A stretch of 64,000 nucleotides of DNA from contig SUXC01000002.1 of NCBI GenBank assembly GCA_015061165.1, forward strand, positions 124,001 to 188,000. The letters run 5' to 3'. Numbering within the stretch: the stretch's first letter is position 1; every line of letters begins with the position of its first letter. The notes below the pieces were generated by a model, which had not been told where the DNA came from, ran no database searches, and saw only the letters and a list, made by a program, of their open reading frames with translations. Positions 16,756-25,800 of the stretch are shown here, in pieces. The DNA is from Bacteroidales bacterium (GTDB taxonomy: Bacteria; Bacteroidota; Bacteroidia; Bacteroidales; Paludibacteraceae). A program made the position numbers and the translations under genes.

Positions 16756-16786
16756 AAAAAAAAGTGCAAAAAATGCACTTTTTTTG
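16756..16786 (+). terminator. Intrinsic terminator after the WYL gene
   Basis: The stem is A-run plus GTGCA, loop AAAAA, then TGCAC plus a seven-T run. The A and T runs make it work in either direction, but only the plus strand has a gene upstream. Confidence 0.75.
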
Positions 16787-16811
16787 TTTTTTACACTACC
16801 TTATGACAGGT

Positions 16812-16837
16812 TTTGACAGTTTGAAGCAGTACCTTTG
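16812..16837 (+). promoter_or_regulatory. Probable promoter of the small ArdC-like gene region
   Basis: TACCTTTG is at 16830-16837. TTTG at 16812-16815 is closer than the usual 20 nt, so the -33 element is uncertain. The start site would be about 16844, some 90 nt before the first small frame. Confidence 0.6.
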
Positions 16838-16934
16838 CACCGTCAAACAAAAAACAGGGTACGATTCCTCAAAAAAATGGAGTATAGTCCTGCAAAAATT
16901 AGAAAAATTAATAAACACACAAAACGTTACGATT

Positions 16935-17048
16935 ATGCAATTGGAATTTAACTTCAACCAAAAAGACTTGCAAACTAATGCACGGGAGTTCTTTAGCAAC
17001 ATGTACAGCATTCTGATTTGGATGCAAATCCTCGCACAACAGGCGTAA
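16935..17048 (+). CDS. Small protein upstream of the ArdC-like gene
   Basis: This is a 37-residue frame, MQLEFNFNQKDLQTNAREFF then SNMYSILIWMQILAQQA. It follows a promoter element and precedes a real gene by 40 bp, and its composition (QLEFNF start, amphipathic remainder) looks protein-like. A longer in-frame extension upstream to 16764 crosses the promoter and the terminator and is rejected. I do not recognise a family. It could be a regulatory leader peptide or a small partner of the next gene. Confidence 0.4.
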   Translation: MQLEFNFNQKDLQTNAREFFSNMYSILIWMQILAQQA

Positions 17049-17088
17049 GTAATTAACCCACAATATTCACTTTTTAATTATTACCATT

Positions 17089-17460
17089 ATGACAACCAAC
17101 AGCAAGGTGAATTCACTCACCACCCCAACCGAACACATTACTGAGATTCAACCCAGCCGTATGCAAAACTATCGTCTGCACCTTCGCACGATTACCAACG
17201 GGCTCATTGAGATGGCAAAAGCCGCAGGGCGTACCAAATACACCTGCAATCAATTGCTCCGCGAATGTTACAATCTCGTCGATGCAGAATTTCATACCTA
17301 CGATGAGTGGAAAGAACAGGGTGCATTTGTTCGCCGTGGCGAACATGCCTACCTCTTTTGGGGCGCACCTATCACCAATGAGAGGGGTATCCGCTACTGC
17401 CCAGTAGAGTTCCGATTCTCTCGCGAACAGGTACGCTTCAAAGAAGTCAATACTCTCTAA
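17089..17460 (+). CDS. ArdC N-terminal-like small protein
   Basis: This is a 123-residue soluble protein. The segment FHTYDEWKEQGAFVRRGEHAYLFWGAPI (cut here as YDEWKEQGAFVRRGEHA then YLFWG) resembles the N-terminal ssDNA-binding domain of ArdC-type antirestriction proteins. In those proteins a W..xG..V+KGE+...+FW pattern is diagnostic. The metallopeptidase part of ArdC is missing, so this is a stand-alone domain. Such proteins are common on plasmids and conjugative elements. No other mobility genes are visible here, so it may be a leftover or a domesticated copy. A strong terminator follows at 17514. Confidence 0.6.
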   Translation: MTTNSKVNSLTTPTEHITEIQPSRMQNYRLHLRTITNGLIEMAKAAGRTKYTCNQLLRECYNLVDAEFHTYDEWKEQGAFVRRGEHAYLFWGAPITNERGIRYCPVEFRFSREQVRFKEVNTL

Positions 17461-17513
17461 ACAGTAGCGCAGCGTCCTCTAAACACTAAACAGTAGCGCA
17501 GCGTCCACTAAAC
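17459..17513. repeat. Tandem repeat TAAACAGTAGCGCAGCGTCC
   Basis: Two copies of CTAAACAGTAGCGCAGCGTCC, joined by TCTAAACA, begin at the stop codon of the ArdC-like gene. The unit contains the small self-complementary piece GCGCAGCG and was not seen elsewhere in the window. Confidence 0.65.
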
Positions 17514-17548
17514 AAAAATAGGCTACCAATGCTGGTAGCCTATTTCTA
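17514..17548. terminator. Bidirectional terminator between convergent genes
   Basis: The stem is AAATA plus GGCTACCA, loop ATGC, then TGGTAGCC plus TATTT (13 bp, perfect). It lies between the convergent ArdC-like gene and the 17566-20190 gene and can serve both. Confidence 0.85.
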
Positions 17549-17565
17549 TAAGTACGAAACGAGGA

Positions 17566-20190
17566 TTACTTCACTTGAGCACCAAGTACATTGTAAACAT
17601 TCTCGCCACGGATAATCATCAATTGACCATTCTCAATAACCTTAATAGGAACTTCAACGGTCACTACATCCTCTACACCAGTACCAGTAGATTCAAGTGT
17701 TACTACTACTTGAGTAGCACGAACTTGGTTAGAAGAAGCAGTAAATACAATCGCATCAGCAGAACCTGTCCATGTACCAACAGGACCAGCATAGGTATAA
17801 TCGCCGCCATCAACTGTGAAGCAACCAGGACCATATTTCTCTGCATCGTTTGCTGTACAAGTAAACTCTACTTTCACAATCTTACCAACGGTAGAGGTAA
17901 GGGTAAGAGTTTGGTTCTTGTAGATACGATAGTGCATTTCGTTGTTGTATGTACCCAGGATACCAGAACTTACTTCCATAGTCACACCTGACTTGGTGAT
18001 TTGATATGCTGTAGCATTGTTAGAATCAGTACCTGCATTACCTTGATCTACATCAGCATCGAAGGTAACAGCACCATCAGGAGTTGGAGGAGTAGGAGGA
18101 GTTACAGGATCATTATTGCCATCCTCTTTGAGTTCGATTACCTCGCCAGTCGTATCATCCTCTGCATAAACATTAGCAACTGTGTTAATCTTATATGTCT
18201 TGCCATCCTCGCCAACGAATGTACCTACAAATGAATAGTTATTATCGTTGTCCACATTCTTAATAGTCAATGTAGCTGCGATAGTTTCGTCATTCCATAC
18301 ACCGTCAACCTCATAGGTCTCCTCATCAAGAGTTGTTCCATACAATGCGAGAAGCATATCATAAGTTCCATTCAACGAGGTCTTGCTCTTTGCCTCAATT
18401 CCTACAAATACGATTGGCATCATATATGCCTCAGCTGCTTCATCAATATTGTACAATTGAATTTCCCATAAAGCAGTACCCTCCTCTTCCATGTAGTAAG
18501 CATCCGCATAAGCCAAATCTTTTACATTAACTACGTCTGTAGGAGTAGCACCACCTTCGATTGTTACAACGATTTGAGTAGCACGTACTTGGTTAGCAGC
18601 AGCAGAGAAAGTAATCTCAGCAGCAGAACCAGTCCATGTACCTACAGCACCACTATAAGTATAATCGCCGCCATCTACAGTGAAACAACCAGGACCATAT
18701 TTTTCATCGTTATTTGCTGTACAAGTAAACTGAACTGAAGTAATGTTACCTACAGTAGAAGTCAAAACAAGAGTTTGGTTCTTATAGATACGGTAGTGAT
18801 TCTCATTGTTGTAAGTACCTATAACACCACTTGATACGCTCATGATTACACCATTCTTCTCTACCTCATAAGCAGCTGCGTTGTTGTAATCAGTAGATGC
18901 ATTACCCATATCCTCGTCTGCATCAAATACAATAGCACCTTCTGGTGTCTCTGGAGTTTCAGGAGTTTCTGGATTCTCTGGGGTTTCGCCACTACCAGGA
19001 GTAACAATAGTATATGTACCACCTTGGTTTACTTCTGGAGTATTACCCATATAATTTACCAATGTGCCAACAACCTCTACAAAATCGCCAACGGCTACAT
19101 TAATATCAGCTGCATTTACTGGTTTTACACGATAAGCTTGGAGTACTTTACCACCATCAGGAGTATCTGCCATCCAGAAAGAGATATTACCATATTGCTC
19201 GGAATATACAGTCTTGATTTCAGTTACATAACCACGGATAGTATAACTTTCAGTAGTAGAAGTCTCACCTGTTGCCTCGCAAATTGCCAATGCCTCAGCG
19301 CAAGTAATCACACCTTCTGGAGTTGGAACATCAGGAGTTTCTGGAGTCTCGCCGCTACCAGCAGTAATAATAGTATAAGTTCCACCTGCATTTACCTCAG
19401 GAGTATTACCCATATAATTTACCAAAGTACCTACAACTTCCACATAATCGCCAACTGCCACGTTGATATCAGCATCATTTACAGGTTTTACACGGAAAGC
19501 TTGCAATACTTGACCACCATCAGGAGTATCTGCCAACCACAAAGAAATATTACCATATTGCTCGGAATATGCTGTCTTAATGCCTGTTACATAAGCACGG
19601 ATAGTATAAGTCTCTGTGGTAGAAGTCTCACCTGTTGCCTCGCAAATTGCCAACGCTTCAGCGCAAGTGATAACACCTTCTGGTGCAGGAACATCTGGAG
19701 TTTCAGGAGTTTCTGGTTCTTCTGGTTGATCAGGGATTTCAGCACCATCAGTTGCTACAACAATTTGAGTAGCACGTACTTGATTAGCAGATGCGGTAAA
19801 GGTAATCTCAGTTGCGCTACCAGTCCATGTACCTACTGCAGCACCGTCATTGGTATAGTCACCACTATCCACTGTGAAGCAACCAGGACCATATTTTTCC
19901 GATCCATTACCTGTACAAGTAAACTGAACAGAAGTGATGTTGCCAGCAGTACTTGTAATCTTCAATGTTTGATTTTTGTAGATGCGATAATGCATCTCAT
20001 TGTTGTAAGTACCAAGGATACCCGAAGATACCTCTACTGTCACACCATCTTTGGTGATAGTGTAAGCAGCGGCATTGTTGGAGTCTGTACCCGCATTACC
20101 TTTATCCACATCAGCGTCAAAGGTAACAACGCCAGCAAAGCTCATCATACTGAAGAGCAATGCGCTAAAGAACATTGTAAATTTTTTCAT
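17566..20190 (-). CDS. Large modular secreted protein with repeated beta-sandwich and OB-fold modules
   Basis: This is an 874-residue protein with a signal peptide (MKKFTMFFSALLFSMMSFA). It has three copies of a ~125-residue module starting VTFDAD and ending NQVRATQIVV (residues about 21-150, 415-550, 706-845). There are two nearly identical ~115-residue OB-fold-like modules starting GVITCAEALAICEATGETST (about 168-285 and 292-405), joined by Pro/Glu/Thr linkers, and a unique stretch at about 550-705. The end NGQLMIIRGENVYNVLGAQVK is a short tail also found at the end of the 37704 gene. The OB-like module resembles the one in the secreted endonuclease at 52582. It is probably exported or cell-surface; the ligand is unknown. 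The modules are nearly identical, so recent internal duplication is likely. Confidence 0.8.
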   Translation of the reverse strand: MKKFTMFFSALLFSMMSFAGVVTFDADVDKGNAGTDSNNAAAYTITKDGVTVEVSSGILGTYNNEMHYRIYKNQTLKITSTAGNITSVQFTCTGNGSEKYGPGCFTVDSGDYTNDGAAVGTWTGSATEITFTASANQVRATQIVVATDGAEIPDQPEEPETPETPDVPAPEGVITCAEALAICEATGETSTTETYTIRAYVTGIKTAYSEQYGNISLWLADTPDGGQVLQAFRVKPVNDADINVAVGDYVEVVGTLVNYMGNTPEVNAGGTYTIITAGSGETPETPDVPTPEGVITCAEALAICEATGETSTTESYTIRGYVTEIKTVYSEQYGNISFWMADTPDGGKVLQAYRVKPVNAADINVAVGDFVEVVGTLVNYMGNTPEVNQGGTYTIVTPGSGETPENPETPETPETPEGAIVFDADEDMGNASTDYNNAAAYEVEKNGVIMSVSSGVIGTYNNENHYRIYKNQTLVLTSTVGNITSVQFTCTANNDEKYGPGCFTVDGGDYTYSGAVGTWTGSAAEITFSAAANQVRATQIVVTIEGGATPTDVVNVKDLAYADAYYMEEEGTALWEIQLYNIDEAAEAYMMPIVFVGIEAKSKTSLNGTYDMLLALYGTTLDEETYEVDGVWNDETIAATLTIKNVDNDNNYSFVGTFVGEDGKTYKINTVANVYAEDDTTGEVIELKEDGNNDPVTPPTPPTPDGAVTFDADVDQGNAGTDSNNATAYQITKSGVTMEVSSGILGTYNNEMHYRIYKNQTLTLTSTVGKIVKVEFTCTANDAEKYGPGCFTVDGGDYTYAGPVGTWTGSADAIVFTASSNQVRATQVVVTLESTGTGVEDVVTVEVPIKVIENGQLMIIRGENVYNVLGAQVK

Positions 20191-20248
20191 ACTGAATAAA
20201 TTTTGAGTTATTATTAAATTTTATTGTAGTTACTTCAATAAAAACGCG

Positions 20249-20280
20249 CAAAGGTACAAATAATTATTCACATACGCAAA
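20249..20280 (-). promoter_or_regulatory. Promoter of the 874-residue secreted protein gene
   Basis: Read on the minus strand: TTTG at 20280-20277, 20 nt, then TACCTTTG at 20256-20249. The leader to the ATG at 20190 is about 50 nt. It is divergent from the promoter at 20285-20316. Confidence 0.85.
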
Positions 20281-20284
20281 AAAA

Positions 20285-20316
20285 TTTGCATTTTTCCACA
20301 AAAAGTTGTACCTTTG
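20285..20316 (+). promoter_or_regulatory. Promoter of the NtrC-like regulator and recF
   Basis: TTTG is at 20285-20288 and TACCTTTG at 20309-20316, spaced 20 nt. The expected start site leaves a leader of only about 12 nt before ATG 20335. Confidence 0.85.
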
Positions 20317-20334
20317 CAGCAAAATCAGAAAATT

Positions 20335-21501
20335 ATGGCTAAAATTCTTATTATAGATGATGAGCGCGCCATTCGCAATACGCTCAAAGAGATTCTGGAG
20401 TTCGAAAGTTATACCGTAGAGGTAGCGGAAAACGGTCGTGCAGGATTAGACCGCGCACTAACAGGGGCATACGACCTCATTTTCACAGACATTAAAATGC
20501 CTGAAATGGATGGTATGGAGTTTATGGCAAAGTACCGAGAGGGTATGGCACAGCAGAATAGCGAAGAAGCACCAGTCGTTGTCATTACTGGACATGGGTC
20601 TGTGGACACAGCAGTAGAAGCACTCAAAGGTGGTGCATTCGATTTCATACAAAAGCCATTAGACCTCAACCGATTACTTCTAACGACCAAGCATGCTCTT
20701 GATCACAAATCCTTGATTCAAGAGACCAAAGTCCTGCGCAAGAAAGTAGGTAAACGCAACCAGATGATAGGCGAGAGTGCTGCCATCGAGCGCGTGCGCA
20801 CCATTATAAATAAGGTAGCACCCACAGAAGCACGTGTCCTCATCACTGGTTCCAACGGTACAGGCAAAGAGGTCGTGGCACACCTCATCTACGAGAATAG
20901 CCAACGAGCCAAAGGTCCAATGGTAGAAGTCAATTGCGCCGCCATTCCAAGCGAACTGATTGAAAGCGAATTGTTTGGACACATAAAAGGCAGTTTCACA
21001 GGGGCAGTAAAGGATCGTGCAGGCAAATTCGAACAAGCAGACGGAGGAACACTATTCTTGGATGAGATAGGCGACATGAGTCTCTCTGCCCAAACCAAAG
21101 TACTGCGTGCCTTGCAGGAGAACGAAATCACACGCGTGGGCAGCGACAAAACCATCAAAGTGAATGTGCGTGTCATCGCTGCCACCAACAAAGATCTCAA
21201 GGCGGAAATCGAGAAAGGCAACTTCCGCGAGGACCTCTATCACCGCCTCAATGTCATACCTATTCACGTCCCTGACCTCAAAGACCGAAAAGAAGATATT
21301 CCGCTGTTAGTCAATCATTTTGTCCAACAAATTTGTGCAGAACAAGGTTGGAAAGTCAAATCCATCAACGATGAGGCGATACAAGCCCTGCAACAACACA
21401 ATTGGCCTGGCAACATTCGCGAACTCCGCAATGTGATTGAGCGACTAATCATCCTATCAGGTGATACTATCACCGCAGAAGATGTAAACTTGTATATCTA
21501 A
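20335..21501 (+). CDS. NtrC-family response regulator without a DNA-binding domain
   Basis: This is a 388-residue two-component regulator. The receiver domain (residues 1-125) has the acidic pair DDE near the N-terminus, the phospho-acceptor Asp in FTDIKMPEMDGMEF, and Lys in FIQKP. A sigma-54 AAA+ domain follows (about 135-375) with Walker A GSNGTGKE, GSFTGA in place of GAFTGA, Walker B GGTLFLDEIGDMS and the R-finger region FREDLYHRLNVIPI. The protein ends at AEDVNLYI, just after the AAA+ lid, so the Fis-type helix-turn-helix is missing. Similar short regulators are known in Bacteroidales, where the mode of action is unclear. recF follows by 10 bp. ATG 20335 is chosen over an upstream codon at 20314, which lies inside the promoter. 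Confidence 0.88.
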   Translation: MAKILIIDDERAIRNTLKEILEFESYTVEVAENGRAGLDRALTGAYDLIFTDIKMPEMDGMEFMAKYREGMAQQNSEEAPVVVITGHGSVDTAVEALKGGAFDFIQKPLDLNRLLLTTKHALDHKSLIQETKVLRKKVGKRNQMIGESAAIERVRTIINKVAPTEARVLITGSNGTGKEVVAHLIYENSQRAKGPMVEVNCAAIPSELIESELFGHIKGSFTGAVKDRAGKFEQADGGTLFLDEIGDMSLSAQTKVLRALQENEITRVGSDKTIKVNVRVIAATNKDLKAEIEKGNFREDLYHRLNVIPIHVPDLKDRKEDIPLLVNHFVQQICAEQGWKVKSINDEAIQALQQHNWPGNIRELRNVIERLIILSGDTITAEDVNLYI

Positions 21502-21511
21502 TTATTACCCT

Positions 21512-22612
21512 GTGGTCTTAAAGGAAATCAGCATACTCAACTACAAGAATATCCGAGAAGCCACCCTTCGCTTTTCGGATAAGCTCAATTGTTTTGTTGG
21601 TCTCAACGGTCAAGGCAAGACCAATCTGCTGGATGCTATCTATTACCTCAGTTTCACCAAGTCCGCATACAACGCTATTGATAGTCAGAATATTACGCAC
21701 AACGAAGACATGGCTATGATTCAAGGCAAGTATGTCTTTGACAACTCTCCTACGGAAGAAGAAACCATTTCTTGCGGCATCAAACGAGGAGTTAAAAAAC
21801 AATTCCGTCGTGGCAAAAAAGACTACAAACGCCTTATCGAACATATCGGACTCATTCCGCTGGTTATGGTCAGTCCTCAAGACAGCGAACTCATTAGCGA
21901 AGGAAGCGATGAGCGCAGACGTTTCATGGACGGCGTAATCTCACAATACGACAAGTGTTATTTAGAACATTTGATGCACTACAACGCCCTGCTAAAGCAA
22001 CGCAACGCCCTGCTAAAGCAGTATGAAGATCATCCTCAGCAAGCGCCGTCCGAACTCTTTGAAGTAATTGAACTACAGATGGTTGAGCACGCCATATACA
22101 TCTACGAGATGCGCACAGACTTTATTCAGCACTTCGTGCCTGCTTTTCAAGAAATGTATGCTGCCATTTCGGGCGACAACGAACAAGTGTCGCTGCAATA
22201 TGTGTCGCAATTGCAGGAGCGTGATTTGCAAGAGTCTCTCGCACGCACCCGCCCACGCGACCTTGCAGTAGGGTGGACCACACAAGGTATTCACAAGGAT
22301 GAGTTAGACATGCGTCTCGGCGAGTATCCTCTCAAACGCGTGGGCAGTCAGGGACAACAGAAGTCCTATCTCCTCGCCATGAAACTGGGGCAAGCCATTT
22401 TTCTCGGCAAGCCTATCTTGCTCTTAGACGACATCTTCGACAAACTGGATGCAAAGCGTGTCGAACGCATTATTCGCTTAGTTAGCAGCGAGCAATTTGG
22501 GCAAATCTTCATCACGGATACCGATCGCCAACACCTAATCACAATGCTTGATAAGATGCCTAACATCGCTACTACGTTTCAAGTTGCCGACGGACAGTTC
22601 CATACTCTATAA
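21512..22612 (+). CDS. recF: DNA replication and repair protein RecF
   Basis: This is a 366-residue ABC-type ATPase. Walker A is GLNGQGKTN (residues about 29-37), the signature region is VGSQGQQKSYLLAMKLGQA, and Walker B is PILLLDDIFDKLD. RecF with RecO/RecR loads RecA at gapped DNA. The start is GTG at 21512, which gives the family-typical MVLKEISILNYKNI; there is no ATG alternative. A 21-bp direct duplication (AACGCCCTGCTAAAGCA twice, 21983 and 22004) encodes NALLKQR-NALLKQY in the coiled-coil region. It sits 10 bp behind the regulator gene, so it is likely co-transcribed, rather than in the more usual dnaA-dnaN context. Confidence 0.92.
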   Translation: MVLKEISILNYKNIREATLRFSDKLNCFVGLNGQGKTNLLDAIYYLSFTKSAYNAIDSQNITHNEDMAMIQGKYVFDNSPTEEETISCGIKRGVKKQFRRGKKDYKRLIEHIGLIPLVMVSPQDSELISEGSDERRRFMDGVISQYDKCYLEHLMHYNALLKQRNALLKQYEDHPQQAPSELFEVIELQMVEHAIYIYEMRTDFIQHFVPAFQEMYAAISGDNEQVSLQYVSQLQERDLQESLARTRPRDLAVGWTTQGIHKDELDMRLGEYPLKRVGSQGQQKSYLLAMKLGQAIFLGKPILLLDDIFDKLDAKRVERIIRLVSSEQFGQIFITDTDRQHLITMLDKMPNIATTFQVADGQFHTL

Positions 22613-22615
22613 CTT

Positions 22616-22668
22616 TGGATTCCCGACTCCCGATTCCCGTCTCCGACACCCGATTCCCGACACTAAAA
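22616..22668. repeat. GATTCCCGACTCCCGATTCC word repeat after recF
   Basis: About 50 bp of GATTCCCGACTCCCG words. This is the third site of the family at 4256-4380 and 8683-8720, here in the same direction as the first. Confidence 0.7.
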
Positions 22669-22731
22669 CATTCCTTTTCTTTGGAAAAATATACCTTTCT
22701 TTAATAATCGCGTGCATGCGCACGTGAGAAA

Positions 22732-22763
22732 TTTGCATATTTCAAATACTTATATTAATTTTG
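22732..22763 (+). promoter_or_regulatory. Promoter of the 2262-residue surface protein gene
   Basis: TTTG is at 22732-22735 and TAATTTTG at 22756-22763, 20 nt apart. The bases in and around both boxes (ATTTGCA, ATTTCA, TATTAATTTTGCA) match the promoter at 31028-31059 closely. The leader is about 85 nt. Confidence 0.8.
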
Positions 22764-22855
22764 CAGCGTATTTTGGATTTGTATGCGCTTTTTTTATTGT
22801 ACAAATCTTAAAAAATGAATTTTCAGTACGTAAATATTAATTATACACATAATTT

Positions 22856-25800
22856 ATGAAGAAATTTTACTTTTCGCTATTGCTGATGCTCATCGGGCTG
22901 ATGGTTAATAGTACTACAATCTACGCTCAACAAGTGCCCAACCCAAGTTTCGAAGACTGGAGCGGTGAGAAATTCGATGGAGAGATCCAACCCAAGGACT
23001 GGTATGGTAGCAATATCAGCCAAGCGGGTATCAATTTCAACCTTACCAACCGCGAAGAGGGTCACACTGGTTCCTACAGTATCATGGTCAAGGATACCAA
23101 AGTAGGAGCATTAGGAATCACCGAGTTGTCTCCTGGTTATTTCTCTTTGGGTCGTCCATGGAGTTGGATCAAAGGTCTTGACACTAATACTGCCACTGCT
23201 GGAACATCTGGCGGTATCACATGGGCACATCGTCCAGATACGATGTCGGTATGGATCAAGCGTGTAGGTCCTAATGTGGATAAAGAAGATTTTTATCTGC
23301 TCTACTACGCATGGTCAGGCACCGCGAAAGGCGACTCATACAAGGCTAAAGATGGCAGTTGCGCTTCTGTAAGTCAGACCAACGAAGAGAGTGATATTCG
23401 CCTTGCCTTAGATGCCAATGAATGTGGTACAGCCCAAAAGGCCAACCAGATTGCTGAAGGTATGTGGCGAGAGAAGAAGCAGTATGGCGAGTGGACCAAT
23501 ATCCGCGTGCCTATCTACTATTTCAACGATGAAGTGCCTACCATGATGAATATCATTTTCTCGGCATCCAACTATCCTAACTTCCGTGCAAAAGATGGAT
23601 TATATGAAAACAACGCGCTCTATGTGGATGATATCGAACTCATTTATTCATCCAAGATTGATAAACTCTATATCCGTGAACGCGAGTGGAAGGCTTTCGA
23701 CCCTAACAGCTCGGAGGAGCAAGTCTATTCTGTGGGCAAGACCACCGAGATTCCTTCTGTTTTCGGTGTGCGCGGTGTAGGTTCGCTCACCAACGCACGT
23801 GACAATACTGCCACTTTCCCGGGTCGCAAACTCACCAGCGACGAGTTCCAAATCGTGCAACAAGGCGCTATCGATGGCGACCCTATGATTATTCAGGTCA
23901 GCGCCACCGATGGCAGCAGCACCACCACCTACAAGATCAAATTCGTTTCCGCAGCGTCCAACAACGCTCGCCTTGCGGATATTCAGGTCAATGGTACCAG
24001 TATCTCGGGCTTCAATGCTTACCTCAATACCTACAATGTGCAACTGCCTTACGGAACCACCGAAGTGCCTATTGTCAGTGCTACCGCACAAGACGGAGGT
24101 GCTACTGTCACTATCACGCAACCCACCAGCACCACAGGCACAGCCACTATCCACGTGGCAGCAGCTGATGGTACTACCACCAACACCTACACGCTCAACT
24201 TCTCAGTCGCTGAGCTCTCCGATAACACCTTAGAGGCTATCTACATCGACGGAGAACTCGTGCCTGGCTTCACGCCTACCAAGAACAACTACACCATCTC
24301 CCTCCCTCTGGGCACTACCGAAGCGCCTCTCATCACTTGGCAATCCGCTTATGCCGATGGTGCACAGACGATTGCTCTTGTCAAGAACAGCCTCGAGGAA
24401 GGTGCACAAATCACCGTCTCAGCTCCTGCGGCGCAAAATACGCGTACCTACAAACTGACCTATAAGATTGAGGCATCGTCCTATGCTTATCTCGCAGGCA
24501 TCAGTCTTGACGGTCAGCCTATCGACGGTTTCACGCCCGAGCAGACCAGCTATTCTATCACATTGCCTATCGGCACTACCACCCTGCCCTCTATCACTTG
24601 GACACAGGGCGACCCTTACCAAACGGTAACTCTCACTGAGGGTGGTGTGGACGGTACGACCCGTATTGTCGTTACTGCTGCTGCTGGCAACACCGTTACC
24701 TATCGACTAAATTTCTCCACAGAGAAATCCACCAATAATGCCCTACAGGGTATTGCGCTCGATGGCACACCGCTCGCGGGCTTCCACCCTGATACGCTCA
24801 ACTACACCCTCACTCTGCCTGCTGGCACAACCACCTTGCCTGTTGTTACGTACACACCGGGCGATGAGCATCAGACCATAACGGTTAATACCAGCGTTGC
24901 CACACGCACCATACGCATCGTGGTGAAGGCGGGCGATGGTTCCTCACGCATCTACACACTCACTTTCGAGATTGAGAAATCGGCTAACGCGCTACTAAAG
25001 ATGATTTATCTTGATGGCGACAGCCTCAAGAATTTCGCCCCTGACCAATTGACCTACGTGGTGGCACTCGAGCAGGAGATTATCCCTGACATCACGGTGG
25101 AGCAAACGCCCGACCAGAAGGTAAACATCACACAACCAGCCACTTTCGGCACTGCCCATATTGTGGTGCAACCCGAGGTAGGTACATCGGTTGAATATAC
25201 CATCATCTTCATGTCTTCAGCCGAGCCTACTATCCCTGAGTTTGCCTCCGACTCTTTCCCATTGTCATCCGACATCTCGTTGGCTGCTATTTATATCAAT
25301 GGTGAGTTGTATCAAGAGAACCCTACCCCTCAAACCTACACCTACGACCTCCCATGGCGTACCGAGCAGGTGCCATCGGTGGTTCCTGTAGCGGGAGCGT
25401 TAGGTCAGACTATCACGGTAACCAGCCCAGGTCTCAATCAAACGACCACTATCCACGTCGTAGCAGAAGACGGTATCACCACTGCGGACTATGCTATTGC
25501 TTTCCCTGTCATGAAGAGCAGCAACACCCAGCTCGAACTGATTGATATTGATGGTATTACTCTCGATTTCGACCCTACTGTGCGCGATTATACGATTACC
25601 CTGCCATACGGTACTACCACCCTGCCCGCCATCACCTTTACCAAGGCTGAGGTAGAGCAAAGAGTAGAACTCACCACCAACGGTCTTTCCATCCCTGCTA
25701 CCCTCAAGGTAACGGCTGAGGACGGCACTGAGGCTACCTATACGCTCACTTTCCAACTAACATATGCCACCTTCGAGAATACCCTGCAATCGATTATTGT

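Noticed and set aside
19024..20199. A 391-codon plus-strand frame opposite the 874-residue gene
   Set aside because: It is the antisense shadow of a repetitive coding region; the minus-strand frame has a signal peptide, modules, promoter and terminator.
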